64,000 bases of DNA. It comes from Brevibacillus sp051967035 (GTDB lineage Bacteria; Bacillota; Bacilli; Brevibacillales; Brevibacillaceae). Made by a program: the position numbers and the translations under genes. Location of the stretch: positions 62,001-126,000 of the forward strand of contig NZ_JBQCKK010000005.1 in the NCBI RefSeq assembly GCF_051967035.1, read 5' to 3'. Positions 1 to 8,374 of the stretch are shown here, one piece after another. Below the pieces are notes generated by a model. The model ran no database searches. It worked only from the letters and a program-made list of their open reading frames with translations, and was not told the origin of the DNA. Each line of letters begins with the position of its first letter. Position 1 is the stretch's first letter.

Positions 1-69
1 GTCTACCGAACCGGCCGTTGTCTCTTCGCTCCCTTTCTGAGGCATGGGAAAGCTTGCTTGTTGGGAGAG

Positions 70-108
70 AAAAAAGCTTCGTCTCTTCAAGAGAAACGAA
101 GCTTTTTT
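70..108. terminator. Bidirectional intrinsic terminator
   Basis: An inverted repeat with arms AAAAAAGCTTCGT and ACGAAGCTTTTTT surrounds a loop that can itself pair (CTCTT/AAGAG). It has T-runs on both strands and lies just past the stop of the minus-strand peptidoglycan-binding gene, which it probably terminates. A plus-strand gene entering from outside the window could not use it in this orientation, but a convergent gene could. Confidence 0.8.
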
Positions 109-123
109 GGCTGAAAGCGCGGC

Positions 124-885
124 TTAGTCTTTCCCGTTTTCTTCCTTGTCCCCGGCATTTTGGCCATCGTCTTTACCAGTTCCCTGACCGGAGCCGTTGC
201 CATTGCCGCCATCCCCGGCTCCGCTACCGTTGCCGTTTCCTTTGCCGCCTTCTCCGGCTCCGCCGCCATTGCCGTTTCCTTTGCCGCCTTCTCCGGCTCC
301 GCCGCCGTAGCCATTTCCTTTGCCGCCTTCTCCGGTGCCACCGCCGTAGCCGTTTCCTTTGCCGCCTTCTCCGGTGCCACCGCCGTAGCCGTTTCCTTTG
401 CCGCCTTCTCCGGCTTCGCCACCGATACCTTTGCCGCCACCTTCACCTTGGCCTGCTCCGCCGCCTTGGCCTGCTCCGCCGCCTTGGCCTGCTCCGCCAC
501 CGATGCCTTTGCCGCCGCCCTGGCCTGCTCCGCCGCTTCCGCGATGCGGGTTAGACACTACACGGTCATAGGCGTGGACCATGCGCTGCAAGGTGCGCTT
601 ATCCACAGAACCTGTTGCGGGCAACCCATGCTTTTTCTGGAAATATTTGACGCCACTCACCGTAACGTCATCGTAGTATCCATTCATTTGACCCGAATAG
701 CTACCTAATGATTTCAACATCCCTTGAATGACATAGACGTCTGGCCCTTGGGCTCCTTTTCCGATTGCCTGCCCCGTGCTCGGGATGAAGAAGAGCAGCG
801 CCAGCGCCAAAACGCAAGAACCGAATCCCTTTCTGATTTTCCCTGCTGCATTCCGGGAGACCGCGCTCCCCAACCATTGCTTCAT
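124..885 (-). CDS. Secreted peptidoglycan-binding (PG_binding_1) protein with glycine-rich repeat tail
   Basis: The 253-residue protein has a basic N-terminus and a hydrophobic stretch at about residues 22-40 ending in GQA, which reads as a Sec signal peptide. Residues about 42-105 are a PG_binding_1 repeat (GPDVYVIQGMLKSLG, then VKYFQKKHGLPATGSVDKRT), the wall-binding module common in spore-cortex and wall hydrolases. No catalytic domain follows. Residues about 117-236 are almost entirely Gly, Glu, Lys, Asn and Gln in tandem repeats, and the tail is acidic. The ATG at 885 has GGAAGGTG eight bases upstream. It probably forms its own transcription unit after the pyr operon. A structural or spore-coat/wall role is inferred; the exact function is unknown. 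Confidence 0.85.
   Translation of the reverse strand: MKQWLGSAVSRNAAGKIRKGFGSCVLALALLFFIPSTGQAIGKGAQGPDVYVIQGMLKSLGSYSGQMNGYYDDVTVSGVKYFQKKHGLPATGSVDKRTLQRMVHAYDRVVSNPHRGSGGAGQGGGKGIGGGAGQGGGAGQGGGAGQGEGGGKGIGGEAGEGGKGNGYGGGTGEGGKGNGYGGGTGEGGKGNGYGGGAGEGGKGNGNGGGAGEGGKGNGNGSGAGDGGNGNGSGQGTGKDDGQNAGDKEENGKD
178..411 (-). repeat. 39-bp (13-residue) in-frame tandem repeats
   Basis: About six units with a 39-bp period encode variants of GEGGKGNGYGGGT in the C-terminal half of the peptidoglycan-binding protein. The units nearest 411 carry Tyr (GNGY), and those nearest 178 drift to Asn/Ser (GNGN, GNGS). Shorter GAGQGGG repeats precede them in the protein. Such an array is prone to changes in copy number. 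Confidence 0.85.
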
Positions 886-1212
886 GACATATGCACCTTC
901 CTTCTGCTTTTTTTAACCCCCCTTACTATTCCCTGTTTTTGTTTTCAATTACATGCGTGGCTGCGAGGAACGCCATTGATTTATCATTTTTTATGATGAA
1001 AAAAATGGAAAGGAATGAAGGTACTTGTTTGTCAGCAAAATTCCCGCTCGCAGGAAGGACAAAGAGAGCCGGAACGTCCGCTGTATCGCGGAGCGCTTCC
1101 CTTTCAGACGGCAGGCTGGACTTTTCGCCCCGATGACAGCAGCCGGTTTTGCTGCCGCCTGGGGCCGGGCGGAGTCGCTCCAGCCGTTACGAACAATCCG
1201 TAGATCGTTTCT
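886..1212. other. Intergenic region, no supported gene
   Basis: These roughly 330 bases separate the pyrE terminator from the peptidoglycan-binding gene. Short overlapping ORFs on both strands have no recognisable domain or good ribosome-binding site. A 5-bp inverted repeat (ATCAT/ATGAT, 983-997) is too small to interpret. A promoter for the downstream gene must lie here, but I could not assign one. Confidence 0.5.
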
Positions 1213-1257
1213 GAAAAAAAAGCGAGAAGCAGCGGTTTCAGCTGTCTTTCCCTGCGC
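1213..1257 (-). terminator. Probable terminator of the pyr operon
   Basis: On the minus strand an imperfect stem (arms ending CAGC and GCTGCTTCTCGC, with bulges) leads into eight T residues. It overlaps the last codons of pyrE. The position suits the end of the pyr operon, but the bulges lower confidence. Confidence 0.5.
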
Positions 1258-1912
1258 CAGATTTTGCCGCAGATGATTCAAAAAACGTCCGTGGCGACTG
1301 GCGCCATGCTCCCAACAAGCTTTCCTGCTCGGCCGTAATCACGCCTTGCTCTCTCGCTACCTCCAGCAGTGCCGTGTAGTGGGAAAGCGTCGTGCAAGGA
1401 ATGCCAGCTTCCGCAAACAACGCTTCCGCATCGGGGAACTGGTAGCTGAAAATCGCCACGACTCCCAGCACCTCCCCGCCCTCTGCCTGAACCGCTTGCG
1501 CTGCTTTCAGGGAACTGCCGCCTGTGGAAATCAAGTCTTCAATGACCACTACTTTTTGCCCCGCAGACAGCGCACCCTCGATCTGGTTTTGTCTGCCGTG
1601 GCCTTTGGCCTTGTCGCGCACGTAAATCATCGGCAGGTCGAGCAACTCAGCGACCCAGGCCGCGTGCGGAATGCCCGCCGTAGCAGTACCCGCCACCACC
1701 TGCGCGTCCGGATAGCGCTCCTTGATAAGCGCGGCAAACGCTGCCGCAATCGCCCGGCGCACATGCGGGTAGGACATGGTAATGCGGTTGTCGCAATAAA
1801 TCGGGGATTGGATCCCGGAAGTCCAGGTAAAGGGCTGTTCCGGGCGCAGGTGAACCGCTCCGATTGCCAAAAGGTGCGCTGCCATCTGTTTAGCCGTTGT
1901 GTTCGTCGTCAT
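1238..1912 (-). CDS. pyrE: Orotate phosphoribosyltransferase
   Basis: PyrE transfers ribose phosphate from PRPP to orotate, giving OMP in pyrimidine synthesis. The PRPP-binding signature VVVIEDLISTGGSS is clear, as are the substrate-loop residues RDKAKGHGRQNQIEG. The ATG at 1912 was chosen over an in-frame start 90 bases upstream because GGAGAG lies just ahead of it and the protein then starts at the family's usual place (224 residues). It overlaps the end of pyrF by 23 bases, which suggests translational coupling. It is the last gene of the pyr operon. The C-terminal tail after GAWRQSP is a little longer than usual. Confidence 0.97.
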   Translation of the reverse strand: MTTNTTAKQMAAHLLAIGAVHLRPEQPFTWTSGIQSPIYCDNRITMSYPHVRRAIAAAFAALIKERYPDAQVVAGTATAGIPHAAWVAELLDLPMIYVRDKAKGHGRQNQIEGALSAGQKVVVIEDLISTGGSSLKAAQAVQAEGGEVLGVVAIFSYQFPDAEALFAEAGIPCTTLSHYTALLEVAREQGVITAEQESLLGAWRQSPRTFFESSAAKSGAGKDS

Positions 1913-2681
1913 TTCTCTCCATCCCTTCCCGCGTGAATGCTTGTTGCGAACGGTCTGCCTCGATCGCGGCCACGATGCTTTGCCAGACGCCTGCCGGATC
2001 ACTTGCCCCGGTGATCGCGCGACCGATCACGAGATAGTCGCTGCCCAGACGGAAAGCCTGTTCCGGCGTCGTAATCCGCGTCTGGTCGCCCTGGTCGGTC
2101 CCACGAGGGCGAATGCCGGGCGTCACGGTGACAAAGGAATCCCCTGCCGCCTTTTTTATCATCGGCACTTCCAGCGGCGAGGCGACCACCCCGTCCAGCC
2201 CAGCCCGCTTGGTCATCATCGCGTAGTGTAGCACGACATCTTCCACTGCGCCTGGAATCGCCAGCTCCTGGTTCATCGTCTGCAAGCCTGTAGAGGTCAG
2301 CATCGTCACCCCGATCAGGAGAGGACGAGCAGCGCCAGCCGCTGTCCCCTGCTCCAGCCCTTCCCGCGCCGCTGCCATCATCGCCACCCCGCCAGCCGCA
2401 TGGACGTTGACCATGTCGGCTCCGAGACGGGCCAGGCTTTTCATCGCGCCTTTGGCTGTGTTCGGAATATCGTGGACTTTCAAGTCGACGAAGACTTTCA
2501 ACCCTTTTTCTTTTACAAACGCTACAATGGCAGGTCCCTCTGCATAGGCCAGCTCCATCCCCACTTTTACGTAGCGGATGTGCCCTTGCAATCGATCCAG
2601 GCATTGTTTCACGTCATCCATGCTGGAAAAGTCGAGCGCAACAATCATACGCTCCCGCACATCTGTCAGTTGTTGTTGCAC
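1890..2681 (-). CDS. pyrF: Orotidine 5'-phosphate decarboxylase
   Basis: PyrF decarboxylates OMP to UMP, the last step of the de novo pathway. The catalytic Asp-Lys-Asp array is seen in DLKVHDIPNT (D66, K68, D71), and the phosphate-binding part in TPGIRPRGTDQGDQ. At 263 residues it is slightly longer than the 240-residue norm because of an acidic C-terminal extension that overlaps pyrE. In B. subtilis pyrK and pyrD lie between carB and pyrF; here only about 50 bases separate pyrF from carB, so both genes are absent from the operon. Confidence 0.97.
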   Translation of the reverse strand: MQQQLTDVRERMIVALDFSSMDDVKQCLDRLQGHIRYVKVGMELAYAEGPAIVAFVKEKGLKVFVDLKVHDIPNTAKGAMKSLARLGADMVNVHAAGGVAMMAAAREGLEQGTAAGAARPLLIGVTMLTSTGLQTMNQELAIPGAVEDVVLHYAMMTKRAGLDGVVASPLEVPMIKKAAGDSFVTVTPGIRPRGTDQGDQTRITTPEQAFRLGSDYLVIGRAITGASDPAGVWQSIVAAIEADRSQQAFTREGMERNDDEHNG

Positions 2682-2731
2682 ACTGCTCTCCCCTTTTTCT
2701 TCTCTGCCGCCCTGGCTTGGGTCCGTTTAGC

Positions 2732-5700
2732 TTATACAGTCACCGCTGCGACTTTGGCACCTGCTCGTTGGGCGGGCATCGCTTCTGTCGAGAAGGTGAT
2801 CGTTTCCAGTACGTGCAGCAGGGCCGCAGCCGTATCCAGCGACGTCAGGCAAACCGCTCCGTTCTCCACTGCTTCGCGGCGAATGCGGAAGCCGTCGCGC
2901 TGTGGTAATTTGCCTTTGGTCAGCGTGTTGAGCACGATGTTGGCCTCTCCGGTATGGATCACATCGAGCAGATTCGGCGTGCCCTCGGACAGTTTGTTGA
3001 CACGCGTCACAGGCAGACCAGCCTGTTCCAGATAATCCGCCGTGCCCGCTGTCGCCATCAGCTTGAAGCCGAGGTGGCGGAAGCGTTTTACGATGGCGAG
3101 CGCCTCTTCCTTGTCTTTGTCGGCGACCGTTACGAGCAAGGTGCCTTGCGTCGGGATGTTCATGCCTGCTGCGACCAAGCCTTTGTACAGCGCTTTGGCC
3201 AGCGTGCTTTCGCGTCCCATTACTTCCCCGGTGGACTTCATTTCCGGTCCGAGCGTAATATCCACGCGGCGCAGCTTCGCGAACGAGAACACCGGCACTT
3301 TTACCGATACGACAGACTCTTCCGGATGGTAGCCAGGCGTGAAGCCCTGGTCGACGATGGAGTAGCCGAGAATCGCTTTGGTCGCGATGTTCGCCATCGG
3401 GATCCCTGTCACTTTGGACAGGAATGGCACGGTACGGGACGAGCGCGGGTTGACCTCGATCACATACGGACGATCTTTGTAGATGACAAACTGGATGTTG
3501 AGCAGCCCTTTGATTTGCAGCGCCCGCGCCAGCTTCGTCGTCATCTCGATCAGCTCGTCTTTGATCGCCTGGGACAGCGATTGCGGCGGATAGACCGCGA
3601 TGGAGTCGCCGGAATGCACCCCTGCGCGTTCGATGTGCTCCATGATGCCCGGGATCAGGACGTTTTCCCCGTCGCAGATCGCATCGACTTCGGCCTCGAC
3701 CCCGACCAGGTAGCGGTCGACCAGTACCGGATGATCCGGGTTGACCTTCACTGCTTTTTCCATGTACTCCAAAAGCTCCGACTGGTTGTAGACGATCTCC
3801 ATTGCCCGTCCGCCGAGCACGTAGGATGGGCGCACGAGTACCGGGAAGCCGAGCGCTTCCGCTGCCACCACTGCTTGCTCCACGGAGGTTACCGTCTTGC
3901 CTGGCGGCTGTGCGATGTCGAGGCTGCGCAGGAGCGCTTCGAACTTCTCGCGGTTTTCCGCTGCGTCGATGTTTTCCAGGCTCGTTCCGAGAATGTTGAC
4001 GCCGCGCTCCGCCAGCTTGTCAGCCAGGTTGATGGCCGTTTGGCCGCCGAACTGGACGATGACGCCTTCCGGTTTTTCCACATCGAGAATGTTCATCACG
4101 TCTTCGATGTACAGCGGCTCGAAGTACAGACGGTCGGAGGTGTTGAAGTCTGTCGATACCGTTTCCGGGTTGTTGTTGATAATGACGGCTTCGTAGCCTG
4201 CTTCGCGCAAAGCCCAGACCGCATGCACCGTCGCATAGTCAAATTCGATCCCTTGGCCGATGCGAATCGGGCCGGAGCCGAGCACGACCACGCGCTTTTT
4301 GCCCGTCTCAATGCGCTCGTCCTCGACCTCGTAGCTGGAGTAGTAGTACGGCGTTTGCGCCTCGAATTCGGCTGCGCACGTATCGACCATTTTGTACACA
4401 GGGACGTAGCCCTTTTCCTTGCGCAGCGCGCGGACTGCTTCTTCCGTTTCGCCGCACAGTTCGGCGATTTTGCGGTCTGTGAAGCCCATCCGTTTTGCTT
4501 CGAACAGCTTCTCCGCCGTCAAGCCGTTTGCCAGCTCTCGTTCAAAGGAAACCATTTTTTGGAACTTATGCAGAAAGAACAGGTCGATCTTCGTCAGGCT
4601 GTGCAGCTGCTCGATGGTCCAGCCGCGGCGCAGCGCTTCTGCCACGAGGAACAGTCGCTCGTCGTCCGCATGCACCAGACGGGTCTTCAGTTCCTCTTCG
4701 CTGAGTTCCTCTGCTCCTTTGATCTCGATGTGGTACGTGCCGATTTCCAGGGAACGGATCGCCTTCATGATCGATTCTTCAAACGTGCGTCCGATCGCCA
4801 TGACTTCGCCTGTCGCCTTCATTTGCGTACCGAGCTTGCGGTTGGCGGACTGGAACTTGTCAAACGGCCAGCGCGGAATTTTGCTCACGATGTAGTCGAG
4901 TGTCGGCTCGAAGCAGGCATACGTTTGTCCCGTTACCGGATTTTTCAGTTCGTCGAGCGTGTAGCCGATGGCGATTTTCGCCGCCATTTTCGCAATCGGA
5001 TAGCCGGTCGCCTTGGAAGCGAGCGCAGAGGAACGGCTTACGCGCGGGTTCACCTCGATGACGTAGTATTGGAAGCTGTGCGGGTCGAGCGCGTACTGCA
5101 CGTTGCAGCCGCCTTCGATGCCGAGGGCGCGGATGATGTTCAAGGCAGAGGAGCGCAACATTTGATACTCGCGATCAGCAAGCGTCTGGCTCGGCGCGAC
5201 GACGATGGAGTCCCCCGTGTGCACGCCGACCGGGTCGATGTTTTCCATATTGCAGACGACGATGCAGTTGTCGTTGGCATCGCGCATGACTTCGTACTCG
5301 ATTTCCTTCATGCCGGCAATGCTTCTCTCGATCAGGCATTGCGTAATCGGCGAGTATTTCAGGCCGCTCGCGACAATTTCGCGGAGGCTTTCTTCGTCTT
5401 CACAAATGCCGCCGCCCGTTCCGCCCAAGGTGTAGGCTGGCCGCACGATGATCGGGTAGCCGATCTCGTTGGCAAAATCGACGGCTTCCTCTACGGTGCT
5501 GACGATGACCGATTCCGGCACAGGCTCGCCCAGCTCGTTCATCAGCGCGCGGAACAGCTCGCGGTCTTCCGCTTGCTTGATCGAGTCCAGCTTCGTGCCG
5601 AGCAGCTTCACGTTTTCCTGCTCCAAAATGCCCGCTTCAGCGAGTGCGACAGCCATGTTCAAGCCCGTTTGGCCGCCGAGCGTAGGCAAAAGTCCGTCCG

Positions 5701-5947
5701 GCTTTTCCTGGCGGATGACGCGCGCTACGAACTCAGGCGTGATCGGTTCGATGTACACTTTGTCCGCCATGTTGGTGTCGGTCATGATCGTCGCCGGGTT
5801 GGAGTTAATCAGGACGACCTCCATCCCCTCTTCTTTCAGCGCTTCGCAAGCCTGTGTGCCTGCGTAGTCAAACTCGGCAGCCTGCCCGATGACGATAGGA
5901 CCAGACCCGATCACGAGGATTTTTTTCAGATTAGCGTGTTTTGGCAT
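2732..5947 (-). CDS. pyrAB (carB): Carbamoyl-phosphate synthase, large subunit (pyrimidine-specific)
   Basis: This 1071-residue enzyme makes carbamoyl phosphate from bicarbonate, ATP and ammonia channelled from the small subunit. Two homologous ATP-grasp halves are visible, each starting with a KKILVIGSGPIVIGQ-type motif (about residues 9 and 555), followed by an MGS-like allosteric domain at the C-terminus (from about 930) where UMP and PRPP act. The ATG at 5947 (MPKHANLKK) gives the standard N-terminus; a longer in-frame extension has no family match. The start overlaps the end of carA by 17 bases, as expected for the two subunits of one complex. Confidence 0.98.
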   Translation of the reverse strand: MPKHANLKKILVIGSGPIVIGQAAEFDYAGTQACEALKEEGMEVVLINSNPATIMTDTNMADKVYIEPITPEFVARVIRQEKPDGLLPTLGGQTGLNMAVALAEAGILEQENVKLLGTKLDSIKQAEDRELFRALMNELGEPVPESVIVSTVEEAVDFANEIGYPIIVRPAYTLGGTGGGICEDEESLREIVASGLKYSPITQCLIERSIAGMKEIEYEVMRDANDNCIVVCNMENIDPVGVHTGDSIVVAPSQTLADREYQMLRSSALNIIRALGIEGGCNVQYALDPHSFQYYVIEVNPRVSRSSALASKATGYPIAKMAAKIAIGYTLDELKNPVTGQTYACFEPTLDYIVSKIPRWPFDKFQSANRKLGTQMKATGEVMAIGRTFEESIMKAIRSLEIGTYHIEIKGAEELSEEELKTRLVHADDERLFLVAEALRRGWTIEQLHSLTKIDLFFLHKFQKMVSFERELANGLTAEKLFEAKRMGFTDRKIAELCGETEEAVRALRKEKGYVPVYKMVDTCAAEFEAQTPYYYSSYEVEDERIETGKKRVVVLGSGPIRIGQGIEFDYATVHAVWALREAGYEAVIINNNPETVSTDFNTSDRLYFEPLYIEDVMNILDVEKPEGVIVQFGGQTAINLADKLAERGVNILGTSLENIDAAENREKFEALLRSLDIAQPPGKTVTSVEQAVVAAEALGFPVLVRPSYVLGGRAMEIVYNQSELLEYMEKAVKVNPDHPVLVDRYLVGVEAEVDAICDGENVLIPGIMEHIERAGVHSGDSIAVYPPQSLSQAIKDELIEMTTKLARALQIKGLLNIQFVIYKDRPYVIEVNPRSSRTVPFLSKVTGIPMANIATKAILGYSIVDQGFTPGYHPEESVVSVKVPVFSFAKLRRVDITLGPEMKSTGEVMGRESTLAKALYKGLVAAGMNIPTQGTLLVTVADKDKEEALAIVKRFRHLGFKLMATAGTADYLEQAGLPVTRVNKLSEGTPNLLDVIHTGEANIVLNTLTKGKLPQRDGFRIRREAVENGAVCLTSLDTAAALLHVLETITFSTEAMPAQRAGAKVAAVTV

Positions 5948-7028
5948 ACGTTTTTTCCTCCTTAGCGGTTTCCAGCATCGCGAGAAACTGGTCGAACAGG
6001 TAGCCGGAGTCGTACGGGCCTGGAGCCGCTTCCGGGTGGTACTGGACGGAGAAGGCGTTCTTCGCTCTGTTGCGCAGCCCTTCAACTGTCCCGTCATTGA
6101 GGGCGATATGGGTCATTTCCAGCTCGGTTCCTGCCAGGGAATCTTCTTTTACCGTATAGCTGTGGTTCTGGGATGTAATGTATGTGCGCCCGGTTGCAAG
6201 CTCTTTGACCGGATGGTTGCCGCCGCGGTGGCCAAATTTCATTTTCGTCGTTTCCGCGCCAGAGGCCAGCGCGAACAGCTGATGGCCGAGGCAGATGCCG
6301 AACAGCGGATATTCCCCGAGGATGCCGCGAATCATTTCGATGGCGTGCGGCACGTTCTTCGGGTCGCCGGGGCCGTTGGACAACAGGATGCCGTCTGGCT
6401 GGAGGCGGCGAATTTCCTCTGCCGTCACGCTGTGCGGTACGACCACCACATCACAGTTGCGCTTGGTCAGCTCGCGCAAGATGCCGTGCTTGGCGCCGAA
6501 GTCTACCAGCACGACGCGATGGCCTGTACCTGGGCAGTTGAAGACATTTTTGGTAGAGACGCGCGATACTTGATCGGTCATCAGGGTAGTGTTGTTCAAA
6601 GCGGCGAGCAGTTCGGCCAGCGGGGCTTCGCTCGTCGTAATCATGCCCTTCATCGTGCCGTGGTAGCGGATTTTTCGCGTCAGCATCCGCGTGTCAACGC
6701 CTGCAATCCCCGGGATGTCGTATGTGTGGAGCAGCTCATCCAGCGTGTTCGTATTCCGCCAGTTGCTCGGACTATCGCAATGCTCGCGGACGACGAAGCC
6801 GTGAATGTAGGGACGAACGGCTTCGAAGTCGTCGCGGTTGATCCCGTAGTTACCGATCAGCGGGTACGTCATGGTCACGATCTGTCCGCAGTAGGACGGG
6901 TCAGACAAAACCTCCTGATAGCCTGTCAGTCCTGTGTTGAATACCACTTCCCCGCAGGATTCCTTCGTCGCTCCGAACGCCGTTCCGATCAATTCCGTTC
7001 CGTCTTCCAAAATCAATCTTGCACGCAT
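5931..7028 (-). CDS. pyrAA (carA): Carbamoyl-phosphate synthase, small (glutaminase) subunit
   Basis: The glutaminase subunit hydrolyses glutamine and passes ammonia to CarB. Residues 1-150 are the CPSase small-chain domain (NTGLTGYQEVLSDPSYCGQI). A class I glutamine amidotransferase domain follows, with the nucleophile C246 in GICLGHQ and the His/Glu pair in YHPEA. Length (365 residues) is typical. GGAGGAG precedes the ATG at 7028. A hairpin with a short T-run sits between pyrC and this gene. Confidence 0.98.
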   Translation of the reverse strand: MRARLILEDGTELIGTAFGATKESCGEVVFNTGLTGYQEVLSDPSYCGQIVTMTYPLIGNYGINRDDFEAVRPYIHGFVVREHCDSPSNWRNTNTLDELLHTYDIPGIAGVDTRMLTRKIRYHGTMKGMITTSEAPLAELLAALNNTTLMTDQVSRVSTKNVFNCPGTGHRVVLVDFGAKHGILRELTKRNCDVVVVPHSVTAEEIRRLQPDGILLSNGPGDPKNVPHAIEMIRGILGEYPLFGICLGHQLFALASGAETTKMKFGHRGGNHPVKELATGRTYITSQNHSYTVKEDSLAGTELEMTHIALNDGTVEGLRNRAKNAFSVQYHPEAAPGPYDSGYLFDQFLAMLETAKEEKTYAKTR

Positions 7029-7052
7029 CTATGCTCCTCCTTCGTTTTCGTG

Positions 7053-7085
7053 AAAAAGCCGCTTGCGCCCGTGGGCACCGGCTTT
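7053..7085 (-). terminator. Hairpin between pyrC and carA, possible partial terminator
   Basis: On the minus strand AAAGCCG and CGGCTTT arms with a GC-rich inner part are followed by five T residues, just before the carA ribosome-binding site. No PyrR-binding loop is seen. It could reduce readthrough into carAB or protect an mRNA end; neither is shown. Confidence 0.45.
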
Positions 7086-7093
7086 CCGTCTCT

Positions 7094-8374
7094 CTACGCC
7101 TCTTGATGTACGATCTTGCCGTCTACGAGCGTCAGGATCGGCCAGCCTTTGCACGCCCATCCGGCAAACGGTGTATTGGTCCCTTTGCTCGCAAAGGTGG
7201 TCGGATCAATCGTTTTTTCCGTCGCAAGGTCGATGACCGTCACGTCTGCAACCGCCCCGACTTCCAGGCGTCCGTACGGCAGCCCGAAAGCTTTCGCTGG
7301 CTGCACCGTCAGTAGTTCAACCAGTCTTTGCAAAGTCAGCTCGCCTGTTTGTACGAGGTGCGTGTAGAGCAGCGGAAAAGCTGTCTCCAGTCCGACGATG
7401 CCAAATGGCGCGCGCGCTATGCCGTTCGCTTTTTCTTCCCGGGTGTGTGGCGCGTGATCGGTGGCGATCATGTCGATCGTGCCGTCTTTGAGCCCGGCGA
7501 TCAGCGCCGCGCGGTCCTCGCGGGAGCGAAGCGGCGGATTCATTTTCCAGTTGGTGTCGAGGCTGTCCGGGATGTCCTGGTCGCACAAAAGCAGGTGGTG
7601 CGGCGTCACTTCGCACGTCACGTTGACGCCCGCGCGTTTTCCGTCGCGCACCAGGCGCACGGACTCTTTGGCGCTGATGTGGCACACGTGGTAGTGCACC
7701 CCTGTCTGCTCCGCGAGCAAAATGTCGCGTCCGACGTGGATGGACTCCGACTCGGACGGAATGCCAGGCAGTCCGTGGCGCGCTGCGACCACGCCGTCGT
7801 GCAGGGCGGCTCCCGGGAGCAGCAGATCATCGTCTTCGCAGTGAGCCACGATGGACAGCCCCAGCTCGGCTGCTTTTTTCATCGCTTTTTTCATCATCGC
7901 GCTCGACTGCACGCCGACGCCGTCATCGGTCAGGGCAAAAATTCCCGCTTCTTTCAAGGCGGCGAAGTCCGTCAGCTCTTTGCCCAGCTGGCGCACCGTG
8001 ATTGCGCCATACGGAATCACGCGGGCCAGTCCCGCTTCGCGCGCTTTGTCCAAGATGTACGTCACCGTGTCGACGCTGTCGATGGACGGGCGCGTGTTCG
8101 GCATGCAGGCAATCGTGGTAAAGCCGCCGCGCACGGCCGCTTTGGCTCCGGTCGCGATCGTTTCTTTATGCGCGAAGCCCGGCTCGCGCAGATGGACGTG
8201 GACGTCGATCAGTCCCGCGCAGATCATCCCGCCTCTGCAATCTATCCATTCATGGCCGTCGCGGGGGAGGGTTTCGCCCATCGCCGCGATTCGTCCGTCT
8301 TCTATCCCTATTTCTACGGGAGTGAGTTCCCCCGCCTGATTTAGTACGTTGCCGTTGCCAAGGATGATTCCCAT
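7094..8374 (-). CDS. pyrC: Dihydroorotase (class I)
   Basis: PyrC cyclises carbamoyl aspartate to dihydroorotate. It belongs to the zinc amidohydrolase superfamily: DVHVHLREPG carries the first two metal ligands, AHCEDD and CHIS give later His residues, and ATDHAPHTREEK carries the catalytic Asp and is diagnostic of dihydroorotase. The ATG at 8374 (MGIILGNGN) follows AAGGGAG and gives 426 residues, the usual class I length. It overlaps the end of pyrB by 34 bases. Confidence 0.97.
   Translation of the reverse strand: MGIILGNGNVLNQAGELTPVEIGIEDGRIAAMGETLPRDGHEWIDCRGGMICAGLIDVHVHLREPGFAHKETIATGAKAAVRGGFTTIACMPNTRPSIDSVDTVTYILDKAREAGLARVIPYGAITVRQLGKELTDFAALKEAGIFALTDDGVGVQSSAMMKKAMKKAAELGLSIVAHCEDDDLLLPGAALHDGVVAARHGLPGIPSESESIHVGRDILLAEQTGVHYHVCHISAKESVRLVRDGKRAGVNVTCEVTPHHLLLCDQDIPDSLDTNWKMNPPLRSREDRAALIAGLKDGTIDMIATDHAPHTREEKANGIARAPFGIVGLETAFPLLYTHLVQTGELTLQRLVELLTVQPAKAFGLPYGRLEVGAVADVTVIDLATEKTIDPTTFASKGTNTPFAGWACKGWPILTLVDGKIVHQEA

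Noticed and set aside
178..411. CRISPR-like array
   Set aside because: The units are contiguous in-frame coding repeats with no spacers and no cas genes nearby.
87..500. Ala/Lys/Glu-rich repeat ORF in another frame at the glycine-rich gene
   Set aside because: The repeat DNA gives low-complexity ORFs in several frames; only the frame with a signal peptide and PG-binding domain is supported.
991..1281. A 96-codon minus-strand ORF between the wall protein and pyrE
   Set aside because: It overlaps the end of pyrE and the presumed terminator, has a weak ribosome-binding site and matches no known family.
2954..5965. Plus-strand ORF of 1003 codons opposite carB
   Set aside because: It is the antisense frame of a highly conserved gene in GC-rich DNA; its product is rich in Arg, His, Asp and Val and resembles no protein family.
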